Shown here in pieces: positions 9,737 through 22,036 of a stretch of DNA of 64,000 bases (its first letter is position 1; every line of letters starts with the position of its first letter). Origin of the DNA: Enterococcus raffinosus (GTDB lineage: Bacteria; Bacillota; Bacilli; Lactobacillales; Enterococcaceae); contig NZ_JAHLOS010000024.1 in NCBI RefSeq assembly GCF_018917525.1, positions 1 to 64,000 of the forward strand, read 5' to 3'. The position numbers and the translations under genes were made by a program. The notes beneath the pieces were generated by a model, which was given only the letters and a program-made list of their open reading frames with translations, searched no databases and was not told where the DNA came from.

Positions 9737-9805
9737 ATGAAATACAGAGGTAAAGTACATATTTCAGAAGATTGTTATTGCTTGCAGAATTTTTCTCTTA
9801 TTTAG
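9737..9805 (+). CDS. Possible 22-aa peptide ORF
   Basis: ATG preceded by a strong ribosome site (GGGGGA, 8 bases upstream) opens a 22-codon ORF, MKYRGKVHISEDCYCLQNFS plus two residues. It sits alone in AT-rich DNA. It has two close cysteines (CYC) and no signal peptide. It could be a chance ORF, a small regulatory peptide or the start of a lost gene. No family was recognised. Confidence 0.25.
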   Translation: MKYRGKVHISEDCYCLQNFSLI

Positions 9806-10037
9806 AGTTAGCAGCAGATAGCAGTTCACTATACTTTTAATGATGCTGGCTGTTTCAAATGATAATTTTTGGATACACAACTAGGATTCGTTCTGTTCTG
9901 TTTTTTTGAAATGCTCCATTCTAGTAGATTATGATTCATCGGAGAACCCTCACTTTTTTCTCCTTGTCCTCACGAATCATCTTGTTGTCTAGCTTTTACT
10001 ATCTAACAAGTGCAATGTTTAACACGTAATAAAAAGA

Positions 10038-10060
10038 GTCTGGAAAGAATCTTTCCAGAC
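10038..10060 (-). terminator. Terminator-like hairpin
   Basis: Perfect 10-bp stem (10038-10047 with 10051-10060), 3-base loop, T-rich minus-strand side. It may be a back-up stop for the beta-glucosidase operon about 200 bases upstream. Confidence 0.65.
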
Positions 10061-10226
10061 AAATCGTTCACTTTTTCATCCTTCGAAAGTTTGTTTAAAA
10101 GCTACTCTACAGTTGCCGCTATACTTTCGGAGGACAAAATCTAAAATGGATTTCCCATTACTTTTTATTGTTTCTCCGCAGATTGTATGGGTTGGAATTA
10201 CCTTACATTAGTAGATCAAGACGAAA

Positions 10227-10260
10227 CGAGTGTGTGGCAAAAGTAATTGCCACACACTCG
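10227..10260 (-). terminator. Terminator of the bglA operon
   Basis: Perfect 14-bp stem (10227-10240 with 10247-10260) and 6-base loop, directly after the GH1 gene stop at 10267. The T tract is short on both strands, but the stem is very strong. Confidence 0.7.
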
Positions 10261-10266
10261 TTTTCC

Positions 10267-13106
<2,840 letters not shown>

Positions 13107-13129
13107 TCAATCGACTCCTTCTGTTTTTA

Positions 13130-13294
13130 TTTACAAACTAATTATCTACGATGTAAAACTTCTATTCAATCTGTTCACAAGTCATTCCATACATTTTTAC
13201 AAACTCTCTACTGAAAACGGTTAATTTTGTAAATATAGATGGATATTCTCAGATTTTTCTTAAAAAAGCCCATATTCGTTTACAAATGATCTAC
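13130..13294. promoter_or_regulatory. Array of TTTACAAA boxes between divergent GH4 and RpiR genes
   Basis: Three copies of TTTACAAA(C/T) followed by TCTAC start at 13130, 13196 and 13279, and an inverted copy TTTTGTAAA lies at 13225-13233. The first box also pairs with TGTAAA at 13152-13157. They flank both promoters and are the best candidates for binding by the RpiR protein. The same box pair recurs at 17407-17444. Confidence 0.5.
13212..13225. promoter_or_regulatory. cre-like CcpA site
   Basis: TGAAAACGGTTAAT matches the catabolite-responsive element TGWAANCGNTNWCA at 12 of 14 positions. Its place between the divergent GH4 and RpiR genes fits carbon catabolite repression of beta-glucoside use. 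Confidence 0.4.
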
Positions 13295-13323
13295 AATAAA
13301 CGTAAATAGGAGGTGTGTTCACA

Positions 13324-14241
13324 ATGCTCTTATCAGAGAAAATGAAACAAACTGATTTTTCTAATGCAGAGACAGCCTTAGTCACATACATTTTAGAAAA
13401 GGGAACAGCGATTGAACCCATGACTATTAAAGAAATCGCGGAAGCCAATTTCGTCCATCCCTCTACCTTGATTCGCGTTGCGAAAAAACTAGGCTATAAG
13501 GGGTGGCTGGAACTACGTACAGAATTTTTAGCGGAACAAACCTATCTTCAAACCTACTTTGAAGATGTCGATGCCAATTTTCCTTTTCAAACCAATGACG
13601 GTATCATGACCATCGCAAACAAAATTGCTTCATTAGAACGAACAACAATCGATGACACCTTGAGCCTGTTGAATCATGATGACCTGCAAAAGGCAAAACA
13701 GCTCTTGTTGAACGCCAAGCATATCAAAATTTTCGGAAGCAATGCCAACTTATTGATATCTCAAGATTTTGCTTTAAAAATGCGCCGCATCCAAAAAAAC
13801 GTCGTCACTAGTCAAACGATGGGTGAAGATGCTTATGAAGCTTATAATAGCCAAGAAGATACCTGTGCGATCCTGATTTCTTATACTGGAGAGAATAATT
13901 TTATCTTGCAACTCGCGAGAATCTTGCGAAAACAAAACATTTCCGTTATCGCCCTGACCAGCATCGGTGACAACACACTCGCTTCCGTCAGCCAAGCGGT
14001 TCTACGAATAACGACTCGGGAGCGGCTTTATTCAAAAATTGCAAACTTCACGATTAATTCATCGATCTGCTATCTGCTGGACGTGCTATACAGCGTTGTC
14101 TTTGCCGAGGACTATCAAAAAAATCTGAATCATTTGATTGAGATCGGCGAGCTTGCCGACAAGCGGAAGACTAGCTCCGAAATTATGGCAGAATCCCCAG
14201 AATCAATGATTCGCTTCACTGAATCTTTTCGACCAAATTAA
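13324..14241 (+). CDS. MurR/RpiR family sugar-responsive regulator
   Basis: This 305-aa regulator has an N-terminal RpiR helix-turn-helix (about 1-75, with IKEIAEANFVHPSTLIRVAKKLGY) and a C-terminal SIS domain (about 120-260, with IKIFGSNAN and AILISYTGENN) that binds phosphosugars. The ATG at 13324 is chosen because AGGAGG at 13308-13313 is correctly spaced; the in-frame GTG at 13315 touches that site. It is transcribed away from the GH4-GH1 operon and converges on the PTS gene. The boxes around its promoter suggest it controls itself and both beta-glucoside units. Whether it represses or activates is not visible. Confidence 0.88.
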   Translation: MLLSEKMKQTDFSNAETALVTYILEKGTAIEPMTIKEIAEANFVHPSTLIRVAKKLGYKGWLELRTEFLAEQTYLQTYFEDVDANFPFQTNDGIMTIANKIASLERTTIDDTLSLLNHDDLQKAKQLLLNAKHIKIFGSNANLLISQDFALKMRRIQKNVVTSQTMGEDAYEAYNSQEDTCAILISYTGENNFILQLARILRKQNISVIALTSIGDNTLASVSQAVLRITTRERLYSKIANFTINSSICYLLDVLYSVVFAEDYQKNLNHLIEIGELADKRKTSSEIMAESPESMIRFTESFRPN

Positions 14242-14275
14242 AGTTCGAGGCAGGCGCCTCGAACTTCTTTTTTTA
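14241..14275 (+). terminator. Terminator of the RpiR gene
   Basis: Perfect 11-bp stem (14241-14251 with 14256-14266) followed by CTTTTTTTT, overlapping the TAA of the RpiR gene. It lies just before the stop codon of the convergent PTS gene. Confidence 0.85.
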
Positions 14276-14283
14276 CTATCTAC

Positions 14284-16233
<1,950 letters not shown>

Positions 16234-16280
16234 CTAATCAACAACCCGGGATAATGTGAAAAGCGGGCAGGTGCCAATTT

Positions 16281-17123
16281 CTATTGATTTACTTTTTGGA
16301 CTAATCGTGCGATATGAATGGTTAAATATAATTTCTCATCATTTGACATTTCGTAATCGTATTTTTTCCTAATAAAATCCGCAATTCTTTCTACGCATTG
16401 ATACGCGTTTTGATATTTCTTTTGAATAATTAAAAGCAGCTCGTCATCTGTCTCATCAGTTAATTGGCGATGATTCATGATTCGTGAAGCGAAGAAGCGC
16501 AAATGCGTTGTAAAGCGATAAAAGTAAACAGACTCTTCATCCAGTTGAACTTTAAAATAATAGCTGGTTATTTGAATGATTTCCTGCATCAACTCCGCCA
16601 TCATATACGCGTCTTCATTCTCGCTATCCGACTGCGCATTCACTAAGTGTAAAGCGATATTTCCTGCTTCATCTTCACCAAGATTGACTTTAAATTTATC
16701 CTCGATTCTTTTCACAGCATTCACGCCGACCGAAAATTCATCGGGGAATAAACGTTTAACATCCCACAATAATAAGTTTCGAACCCGAACACCTTCTTTA
16801 ACTCGCTGGACTGCTGCATATAAGTGATCAGTGATTGAAATGTAAAGCGAATCGTTCAACGGATTTTTCAACGTAACCTTCGCCTCATCAATAATGTCAT
16901 TGGCGATTTCCAGGTACGTTATCGGAACATCAACTAATAGTTCTTGAAACTTATGAAACAAATCACTGTTCGCAAGGTGATAGGTTTTATCGATCGCCTC
17001 CTCGGCTATCTCATCCCCAATCTTTTTCTGAAAGGCTAGACCACGCCCCATCGCGACAATCTCGTTATTTTTTTGATCAGTCGTGATGACTACATTGTTA
17101 TTCAAAATCTTCTGAATCTGCAT
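16281..17123 (-). CDS. licT: LicT/BglG transcription antiterminator
   Basis: This 280-aa protein has an N-terminal co-antiterminator RNA-binding domain (1-55, MQIQKILNNNVVI and MGRGLAFQKKIGDEI), then PRD1 (about 65-170) and PRD2 (about 175-280, ending LTIHIARLV). It binds a RAT hairpin and blocks the overlapping terminator when beta-glucosides are being imported; the PRD histidines are phosphorylated by HPr and EII. A matching RAT and terminator lie in its own leader (17273-17345), so it controls its own operon with bglP. Confidence 0.94.
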   Translation of the reverse strand: MQIQKILNNNVVITTDQKNNEIVAMGRGLAFQKKIGDEIAEEAIDKTYHLANSDLFHKFQELLVDVPITYLEIANDIIDEAKVTLKNPLNDSLYISITDHLYAAVQRVKEGVRVRNLLLWDVKRLFPDEFSVGVNAVKRIEDKFKVNLGEDEAGNIALHLVNAQSDSENEDAYMMAELMQEIIQITSYYFKVQLDEESVYFYRFTTHLRFFASRIMNHRQLTDETDDELLLIIQKKYQNAYQCVERIADFIRKKYDYEMSNDEKLYLTIHIARLVQKVNQ

Positions 17124-17272
17124 TCAATGCTCCTCCGTTCTGTGACATTCGCTACTAAAAATCATTTCCACCGACTTCGTTCACTTAAAATGATAGATAG
17201 CTTTGTAATTGATGTCAAACCCAAAAATGTTGTTTTTTATAAACTCACCTCCTGTTTTAGAGCAACAAAAAA
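17124..17272. other. Leader between the LicT-controlled terminator and licT
   Basis: Untranslated leader of the licT-bglP transcript. It has AGGAGG near 17248-17254 on the minus strand but no ORF of note follows it before licT. No further structure was seen. Confidence 0.4.
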
Positions 17273-17345
17273 AACCCAATGAGGGTACGACAAATAATCG
17301 TACGTATCTCATCAGGTTTAGCTTGTATTTAAACAATCACTATCC
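17273..17345 (-). promoter_or_regulatory. RAT antiterminator and overlapping terminator (LicT-binding leader)
   Basis: On the minus strand the RAT core (17314-17345) begins GGATAGTGATTG and ends AAGCTAAACCT, matching the BglG/LicT target GGATTGTTACTG...GGCAAAACCT. Its 3' end overlaps the left arm of a terminator (17298-17318 pairing with 17273-17290) followed by eight T. This is the classical mutually exclusive arrangement. Confidence 0.85.
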
Positions 17346-17372
17346 ATCAAATGGTCTATTTAATTCAAAATT

Positions 17373-17401
17373 AGCTTACCAAACACAGAAAGCGCTGTCA
17401 A
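17373..17401 (-). promoter_or_regulatory. Promoter of licT-bglP with overlapping cre
   Basis: -35 TTGACA (17396-17401), 17-base spacer, -10 TAAGCT (17373-17378). A cre-like site AGAAAGCGCTGTCA (17387-17400) overlaps the -35, so CcpA binding would block the polymerase. Confidence 0.8.
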
Positions 17402-17406
17402 CAGAT

Positions 17407-17444
17407 TTTACAAAAAGAATTTTTTTAATAACAAAATTTGTAAA
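17407..17444. promoter_or_regulatory. Inverted TTTACAAA / TTTGTAAA boxes upstream of the licT promoter
   Basis: TTTACAAA at 17407-17414 and TTTGTAAA at 17437-17444 lie just upstream of the -35. They match the boxes around the RpiR and GH4 genes and suggest that the RpiR protein also controls this operon. Confidence 0.45.
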
Positions 17445-17530
17445 TAGAAAGTGACAATTCTTTTCCTGCTTATCTAGCATTACATCAGCGCTTCTCCTTA
17501 TAGGCGACATAATGGTAAATGTTATCGCTA

Positions 17531-17749
17531 CTATCCTAAACTGCCATCAATTAAAAACCGAAATTTTCCTACAATAACATTATACGCAATAACCAAAAAT
17601 ATAATCGCCATTACTAGGCTACTCCACAAACTAAACATTACGAAAGGAGATGTAGCTTCGTTCCCTTTATTCCTCAATTTAGAAAAAGAACGCTTCGTTA
17701 TCCAAAGCTGCCAAATTCCCAAAGCTAAAAAGACAAGTCCGATTATCAT
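17531..17749 (-). CDS. Small two-helix membrane protein, unknown
   Basis: A 72-aa protein with two hydrophobic segments (about 1-16 and 38-58) separated by a basic stretch (TKRSFSKLRNKG). The ATG at 17749 is chosen because AAAGGAG lies 9 bases upstream; the longer reading starts without a site. No family was recognised. It stands alone between the beta-glucoside operon and a divergent DJ-1-like gene, with no visible link to either. Confidence 0.55.
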   Translation of the reverse strand: MIIGLVFLALGIWQLWITKRSFSKLRNKGNEATSPFVMFSLWSSLVMAIIFLVIAYNVIVGKFRFLIDGSLG

Positions 17750-17917
17750 TATACATAGCTCCTTTTTCACTTTATGTTCTGTAAATAATTGTACTCTCAA
17801 AAATGTAAAAAGCAATCAAAGAACCAAGCGGAGTCTATCATCCCAAACATATTATTTGAACTCTTGGCGATTATCCTTTAGGGTTAAAATGTACTTAAAA
17901 GAAAGGATGGAAATTCA

Positions 17918-18430
17918 ATGACCAAAAAAATTGCAGCGATTGTTACGGATTTAGTCGAGGATGTTGAACTATCCTCTCCAAAAGAAGCACTGGAAAAAGA
18001 TGGCAACGAAGTCACAATCATCAGCTTTGAAGCCAATCAAGAAATCACAGGAAAAAAAGGAACCAAATTCAAAAGCGACAAAGGAATTGATGAAGTGAAA
18101 CCTGAAGACTTCGATGCATTACTAATTCCTGGCGGTTTTTCACCTGATCAATTGCGTAGCGATGCACGTTTTGTATCCTTCGTGTCTTATTTCTTAGACA
18201 AGGATCAACCGTTATTCGCCATTTGCCATGGTCCACAATTGTTCATTCAAACAGGACTTACCAAAGGGCGCACAATGACTGCTTACACAACCGTTCGTCC
18301 AGATGTCGGCTATGCTGGCGCAATCGTCAAAGATGAAGCAGTTGTAGTAGACAACAAATTAGTAACTAGCCGAACTCCAGATGATCTTCCTGATTTCAAT
18401 CAAAAAATCGTCGAAATATTACATGGTTAA
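17918..18430 (+). CDS. DJ-1/PfpI family protein
   Basis: A 170-aa single-domain cytoplasmic protein of the PfpI/YfkM type. It has the nucleophile-elbow Cys103 in FAICHGPQ followed by His104, the acidic residue at position 14 that tunes this Cys, and LLIPGGFSPDQLR (about 68-80). Family members are linked to general stress protection, with protease, chaperone or deglycase activity reported and disputed. An AAAGGATGG site precedes the ATG. It is monocistronic, with a terminator hairpin 150 bases downstream. Confidence 0.88.
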   Translation: MTKKIAAIVTDLVEDVELSSPKEALEKDGNEVTIISFEANQEITGKKGTKFKSDKGIDEVKPEDFDALLIPGGFSPDQLRSDARFVSFVSYFLDKDQPLFAICHGPQLFIQTGLTKGRTMTAYTTVRPDVGYAGAIVKDEAVVVDNKLVTSRTPDDLPDFNQKIVEILHG

Positions 18431-18576
18431 CGATAAATTTTGACAGAAGAGGATAGCCTAAAGAAATACAAGGATCTAGGAACAGATGATGAATGATACC
18501 TACTCAGTGTTTCTAAAATTTTGTGAATTTTCGGCTTATTTCTGTAGACGTACTTATGAATCGCCATGTATTCGTG

Positions 18577-18632
18577 AATAGGAGCTGATCCACAAATCTG
18601 TAAGACTTTCGAATCAGCTCCTATTATTTTTT
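18577..18632 (+). terminator. Terminator downstream of the DJ-1-like gene
   Basis: Perfect 13-bp stem (18577-18589 with 18613-18625), 23-base loop, then a run of T. The 150 bases between the stop codon and this hairpin contain no ORF of note. Confidence 0.7.
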
Positions 18633-18689
18633 CTCTCTATTAAAAGATAATTCTTTGCAAAATTAGTTAACCGCCTTGCAAAGCCCCTA

Positions 18690-18992
18690 TTAAGACAAAT
18701 AGGTCCACAAAAGTAACAATAGAAATCCAATCAAAAACGGTGGTACATACTTAAATATAAAATAACTGTAAGCTTTTCCTGTCCTACGTTCCGCCTCAAA
18801 TCTTGGATCATCTCGATCGTTTACAAACTGCCATGGAAACCTTGAGAAAAAAAGCCCATTTGTTAAGCGAGTAATCAAAGCGATCACTAGTAAAAGACCC
18901 GTACAGAAAATACCAACAAACGCAATATCTCTAATCACATGACTATCCAAAACAATCACCAGCTTTCGCTTCACATTCAAAAGAGCAATCAC
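18690..18992 (-). CDS. Small membrane protein, unknown
   Basis: A 100-aa reading frame with two strong hydrophobic segments (about 24-44 and 80-100) separated by a charged loop (NDRDDPRFEAERRTGK). The start is unclear: the outermost codon is GTG without a ribosome site, and a TTG about 13 codons in follows only a weak GGTG. It may be N-terminally truncated. No family was recognised. It shares strand and neighbourhood with the short ORF at 19087-19236. Confidence 0.5.
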   Translation of the reverse strand: MIALLNVKRKLVIVLDSHVIRDIAFVGIFCTGLLLVIALITRLTNGLFFSRFPWQFVNDRDDPRFEAERRTGKAYSYFIFKYVPPFLIGFLLLLLWTYLS

Positions 18993-19086
18993 AACACGAA
19001 CGAACCAGCATTATTTGAAATCATCGCCAACTCGCTTAAAAAAATACCACTAAAGTCTTTATTGAAGCCCACAAGTTAGTTCGCTG

Positions 19087-19236
19087 CTACTTCACATACC
19101 CAACCGCGAGACAATTCATCCCATTGGAGCCCAAAAAAGCATTAATCACTGTTCCATTTTGCGGCAAATACCCATCCTTTTCTTTATTTTTATTATAATC
19201 CTTCACTGTAAAAATAACGATACACTTAAAATTCAT
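19087..19236 (-). CDS. Possible 49-aa protein or gene fragment
   Basis: ATG at 19236 with AAAGGG upstream opens 49 codons (MNFKCIVIFTVKDYNKNKEK...LAVGYVK) ending TAG. The rest of 18993-19413 holds no other ORF or clear hairpin. The peptide might be the start of a gene that has lost its 3' part, because reading continues open in another frame for a short distance. No family was recognised. Confidence 0.35.
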   Translation of the reverse strand: MNFKCIVIFTVKDYNKNKEKDGYLPQNGTVINAFLGSNGMNCLAVGYVK

Positions 19237-19413
19237 CAAGTTACACCCTTTCGATCCATACTTTTTTAATTAAATTCTCATTGTAATTATGATAACACGA
19301 ATTTTTTTCTATGGTCACTACTCCTAGAAAAATCATCTAAATTAAAAAAATATTTTGTGTACGATGATGAACATCCTCTTCAACTTTACAATAGCTTCAC
19401 TACATCAAAAAGC

Positions 19414-20124
19414 TTAAACGGCCTCGTCGTCAAAATTCCTTTGTTTCAAATGGTAGCCTTTGCCCCAAATCGCCTCTACGACTAAGGCACTTTCCATTTC
19501 TTTCAGCTTCCATCGGATTCGTTTAGCAATAATAGACATCTGAGCTAATTGAGAACTATTAGGACCGTCTCCCCACATTGCTCGTGACATCTCTGTTCTG
19601 GAAACTATTTCATCATTTGAATTAAGTAATTTCTCGAAAAAGGCTGTTTCTTTTTTCGATAGTACATGAAGAATCGCACGTAACTCCTCTTGTTTAACTT
19701 CGCCCTCTTTATTAAAAATCAGCCTTGCTTGCTCCTTTTCATGATTCATGTTGGCTAAGTTATGCACTACGTACTCTCTAAGGCGTTCAATTGATTGACT
19801 CTCACTGATCCAATCGTAAAAACCTATTTTTTTAATCATTTTCTGTTCTTCTTCATCTGGTTCGATCGATGTTTTTCTGATGAAACAGCTCATTTTGCTC
19901 AAGTTTAAAAAAAGTTGTTTTGCCTCATTATCACTGATAGTTTCACTAATAATAACCGCCGCAAATTTCCTATCAATCTGTTCCTCATCAAATTTATGCA
20001 GTAGCTTATCGAAAAAAAGCTTAGAGCAATACACTTCATATCCCAAACATTGCAATCGATTCTGCAGAGGCTGCTCAAACAATACATTTTTCGTCAAAAT
20101 TAAAAATGGTTTCATCTTATTCAC
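19414..20124 (-). CDS. Orphan winged-helix regulator with pseudo-receiver domain
   Basis: A 236-aa protein with a C-terminal OmpR/PhoB winged helix (about 140-230: ILHVLSKKETAFFEKLL, VSRTEMSRAMWGD, VVEAIWGKGYHL). Its N-terminal ~115 residues resemble a receiver fold without the acidic pair and with VIISETIS where the phospho-accepting Asp should sit. It probably works without a cognate kinase. The start is GTG at 20124 with AGGA about 10 bases upstream; ATG at 20115 is the alternative. It is divergent from the Mga-like gene of pilus locus 2, so the two may share a control region and targets. Target genes are unknown. Confidence 0.75.
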   Translation of the reverse strand: MNKMKPFLILTKNVLFEQPLQNRLQCLGYEVYCSKLFFDKLLHKFDEEQIDRKFAAVIISETISDNEAKQLFLNLSKMSCFIRKTSIEPDEEEQKMIKKIGFYDWISESQSIERLREYVVHNLANMNHEKEQARLIFNKEGEVKQEELRAILHVLSKKETAFFEKLLNSNDEIVSRTEMSRAMWGDGPNSSQLAQMSIIAKRIRWKLKEMESALVVEAIWGKGYHLKQRNFDDEAV

Positions 20125-20469
20125 TACTTTCTTTTCCTGCTTTACAAATAATTTATATTTTTATAGTTACTTGTTGTCTATTGAAATAATAAAAAGGCCC
20201 TCAAAGCATCTTTTTTATAATACTGTTTGCTACCATTACTATAATGTACGTTTTTTTATTTTTCAGTTTCGCTAGAACAATCAAATCAGATACCGCAATT
20301 CCCTAAGGTACCCGAATAAGAAAAGAGTATATCAAAAAAGGAGACCCAGATATTTCAATTTTGTCGGGTTCGTTTGGTGAATACTGAAATACCGGATGTA
20401 TCATAGACTCTGTTTGCCTTACTAGATGTTATAATTAAACTATGAAGGACAATGCTAGGAGGAAATCTT
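20125..20469. promoter_or_regulatory. Shared control region of two divergent regulators
   Basis: About 345 bases between the pseudo-receiver regulator and the Mga-like gene. A TATAAT (20430-20435) lies 34 bases before the TTG start of the latter, with no good -35, which suggests activator dependence. ATATTTCAATTTTG and ATACTGAAATACC near 20352-20396 form a loose inverted pair. Confidence 0.4.
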
Positions 20470-21993
20470 TTGGATTATGAATTATTTGAATCCGCGATTA
20501 AAAATAAACTTTTATTATTAGATATTGTTTACCAAGCAGGAGATTGGGTTAAATTACCAACGTTGTGTTTTAAAACTGAAATAGGCGAGAAAAATGTCAT
20601 GAAGTATATGGAGGAATTACAGGAAGACCTAGCTCAGATGAATCTTCTGGAAGAAGCCTGTGGAACGATTGATTTCATCAAAGGAAAGGGATTCCTTTTC
20701 AATGGAGAGGAACTTAATTATAAAAGACTCTCTTTATATATTTTAAAGCAATCCTTGATTTTCAATTTATTGCAAGAATTATTTCTCAGCAATCAAGTAG
20801 CGACGTCAGATATCCTCAACAATTATTTTGTTAGTGAGAGTACGCTGAGACGCAAGGTATTACAAATCAACGAATTTATTGAGGCCTATCATTTATCCTT
20901 GAAGTATAGTGGCAAACAATTAAAAATCACCGGTAAAGAAATCAATATTCGCTACTTGGGCTATCAATTTTTCTGGAGCTTTTATACCGGTGTCACTTGG
21001 CCCTTCAAAAATGTTGAGCAAAAAAAAATTGAGCACTATGTGAAATATGCATTGAAAAATTATGATTTGGCTAAAAAGAATACTTTGTCGCTGGAATTTT
21101 CTTACTTATTTGCACTGAATGTTTCGCGCTTTCATTCTAAACATCCGATAACACCGGAAGATATTCCAGCTTATGTCAAAGAGATCAATCAGCGGCAGCT
21201 TTTTCCACGTTCGGCCTTTTATCAGGACTTTCAAAAAGAGTTTTTCCTATCGGAACACGAGATCAATTATATCGGGTTGCTTTTTCAGTGTCGACCACAG
21301 TTTTATATTCGCAAGGATAATCTCCAAGAGGTGATTCAGCTGCACAGAGAACTTGATACGCCGATCTATCAGCTATATACTCTCTTCACTGAGGAAACCA
21401 ACATCATGTATACGCCGGTTAAAGAAGAACTGAACTTAAAACTCTGCCACGCGATCATTTTATCGACATTTTTGCATGCGACTTTTTTTAAAAATTTTAT
21501 TTCTGTTGCTTCTGGTTACGATCTTTTAATTTTTTATCAAACAAAGTATCCTCATCTATATTCTTATATGGAAGACATCCTTAAAAAAATGCGTGACCAG
21601 TCGGAATCGACTGTGTTGGAGAATGACGAATTTCTTGTACCAAGGTTTTGCGAAGCATTCTCCGCCATTAATATTTTTACTAAATTCGAACCGGAGATCG
21701 TTGTAAAGATTGACACCAATCTAACGATGGCTTTGGAATATATCTTGGCCCAAAAGCTGGAACAGATCTTCCGTAATTTCTTCAACGTTCGTTTTCTATC
21801 TTTTATTGAAGTGGAAAAAAACGAAGAACAAAAATTCGACATGGTCTTCTCTTCGATTATTCAAAATGTTGAAGATAGTCCCTACCGAGGAATTCCAGTT
21901 TACACGTTCCAACCTCAAATCGATCTTTCAGATATCACAAAAATCAATGATATTTTAACCAAATATATTGAAAACTTAGAATCGCAAGAATAA
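20470..21993 (+). CDS. Mga/AtxA-like transcription regulator, pilus locus 2
   Basis: A 507-aa regulator with N-terminal HTH modules (about 10-65 and 90-140, with VATSDILNNYFVSESTLRRKVLQI), a central PRD-like region and a C-terminal EIIB-like segment. The start is TTG at 20470, because AGGAGG at 20457-20462 is seven bases upstream; the in-frame ATG at 20452 lies inside or before that site. It converges on pilus operon 2, the reverse of the tandem arrangement in locus 1. Its likely role is to activate pilus genes, by analogy with EbpR and Mga. Confidence 0.83.
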   Translation: MDYELFESAIKNKLLLLDIVYQAGDWVKLPTLCFKTEIGEKNVMKYMEELQEDLAQMNLLEEACGTIDFIKGKGFLFNGEELNYKRLSLYILKQSLIFNLLQELFLSNQVATSDILNNYFVSESTLRRKVLQINEFIEAYHLSLKYSGKQLKITGKEINIRYLGYQFFWSFYTGVTWPFKNVEQKKIEHYVKYALKNYDLAKKNTLSLEFSYLFALNVSRFHSKHPITPEDIPAYVKEINQRQLFPRSAFYQDFQKEFFLSEHEINYIGLLFQCRPQFYIRKDNLQEVIQLHRELDTPIYQLYTLFTEETNIMYTPVKEELNLKLCHAIILSTFLHATFFKNFISVASGYDLLIFYQTKYPHLYSYMEDILKKMRDQSESTVLENDEFLVPRFCEAFSAINIFTKFEPEIVVKIDTNLTMALEYILAQKLEQIFRNFFNVRFLSFIEVEKNEEQKFDMVFSSIIQNVEDSPYRGIPVYTFQPQIDLSDITKINDILTKYIENLESQE

Positions 21994-21996
21994 TGC

Positions 21997-22030
21997 AAAG
22001 GTGCCGTATCATCACCGATACGGCACCTTT
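21997..22030. terminator. Bidirectional terminator between Mga-like gene and pilus operon 2
   Basis: Perfect 14-bp stem (21997-22010 with 22017-22030) and 6-base loop, flanked by A and T on opposite sides, between two convergent stop codons. It closes pilus operon 2 and leaves no room for a sortase gene. Confidence 0.88.
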
Positions 22031-22036
22031 TATGGA

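Larger units (their letters stand above)
8822..10266. other. AT-rich stretch nearly devoid of genes
   Basis: About 1.4 kb of very AT-rich DNA between the pilus regulator and the beta-glucoside operon. I see one short possible ORF (9737-9805) and hairpins at 10038-10060 and 10227-10260. The right flank of 8822 must carry the promoter of the Mga-like gene, but no clear -35/-10 was found. No homology to known genes was recognised in six frames. Confidence 0.6.

Noticed and set aside
13107-13323. RAT antiterminator ahead of the GH4-GH1 operon
   Set aside because: No GGATTGTTACTG-like sequence or overlapping terminator was found; only RpiR-type boxes and a cre-like site are present.
17209-17454. 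Plus-strand ORFs of about 70-80 codons over the licT leader
   Set aside because: They cover the RAT, terminator and promoter of the minus-strand licT operon and have no ribosome site.
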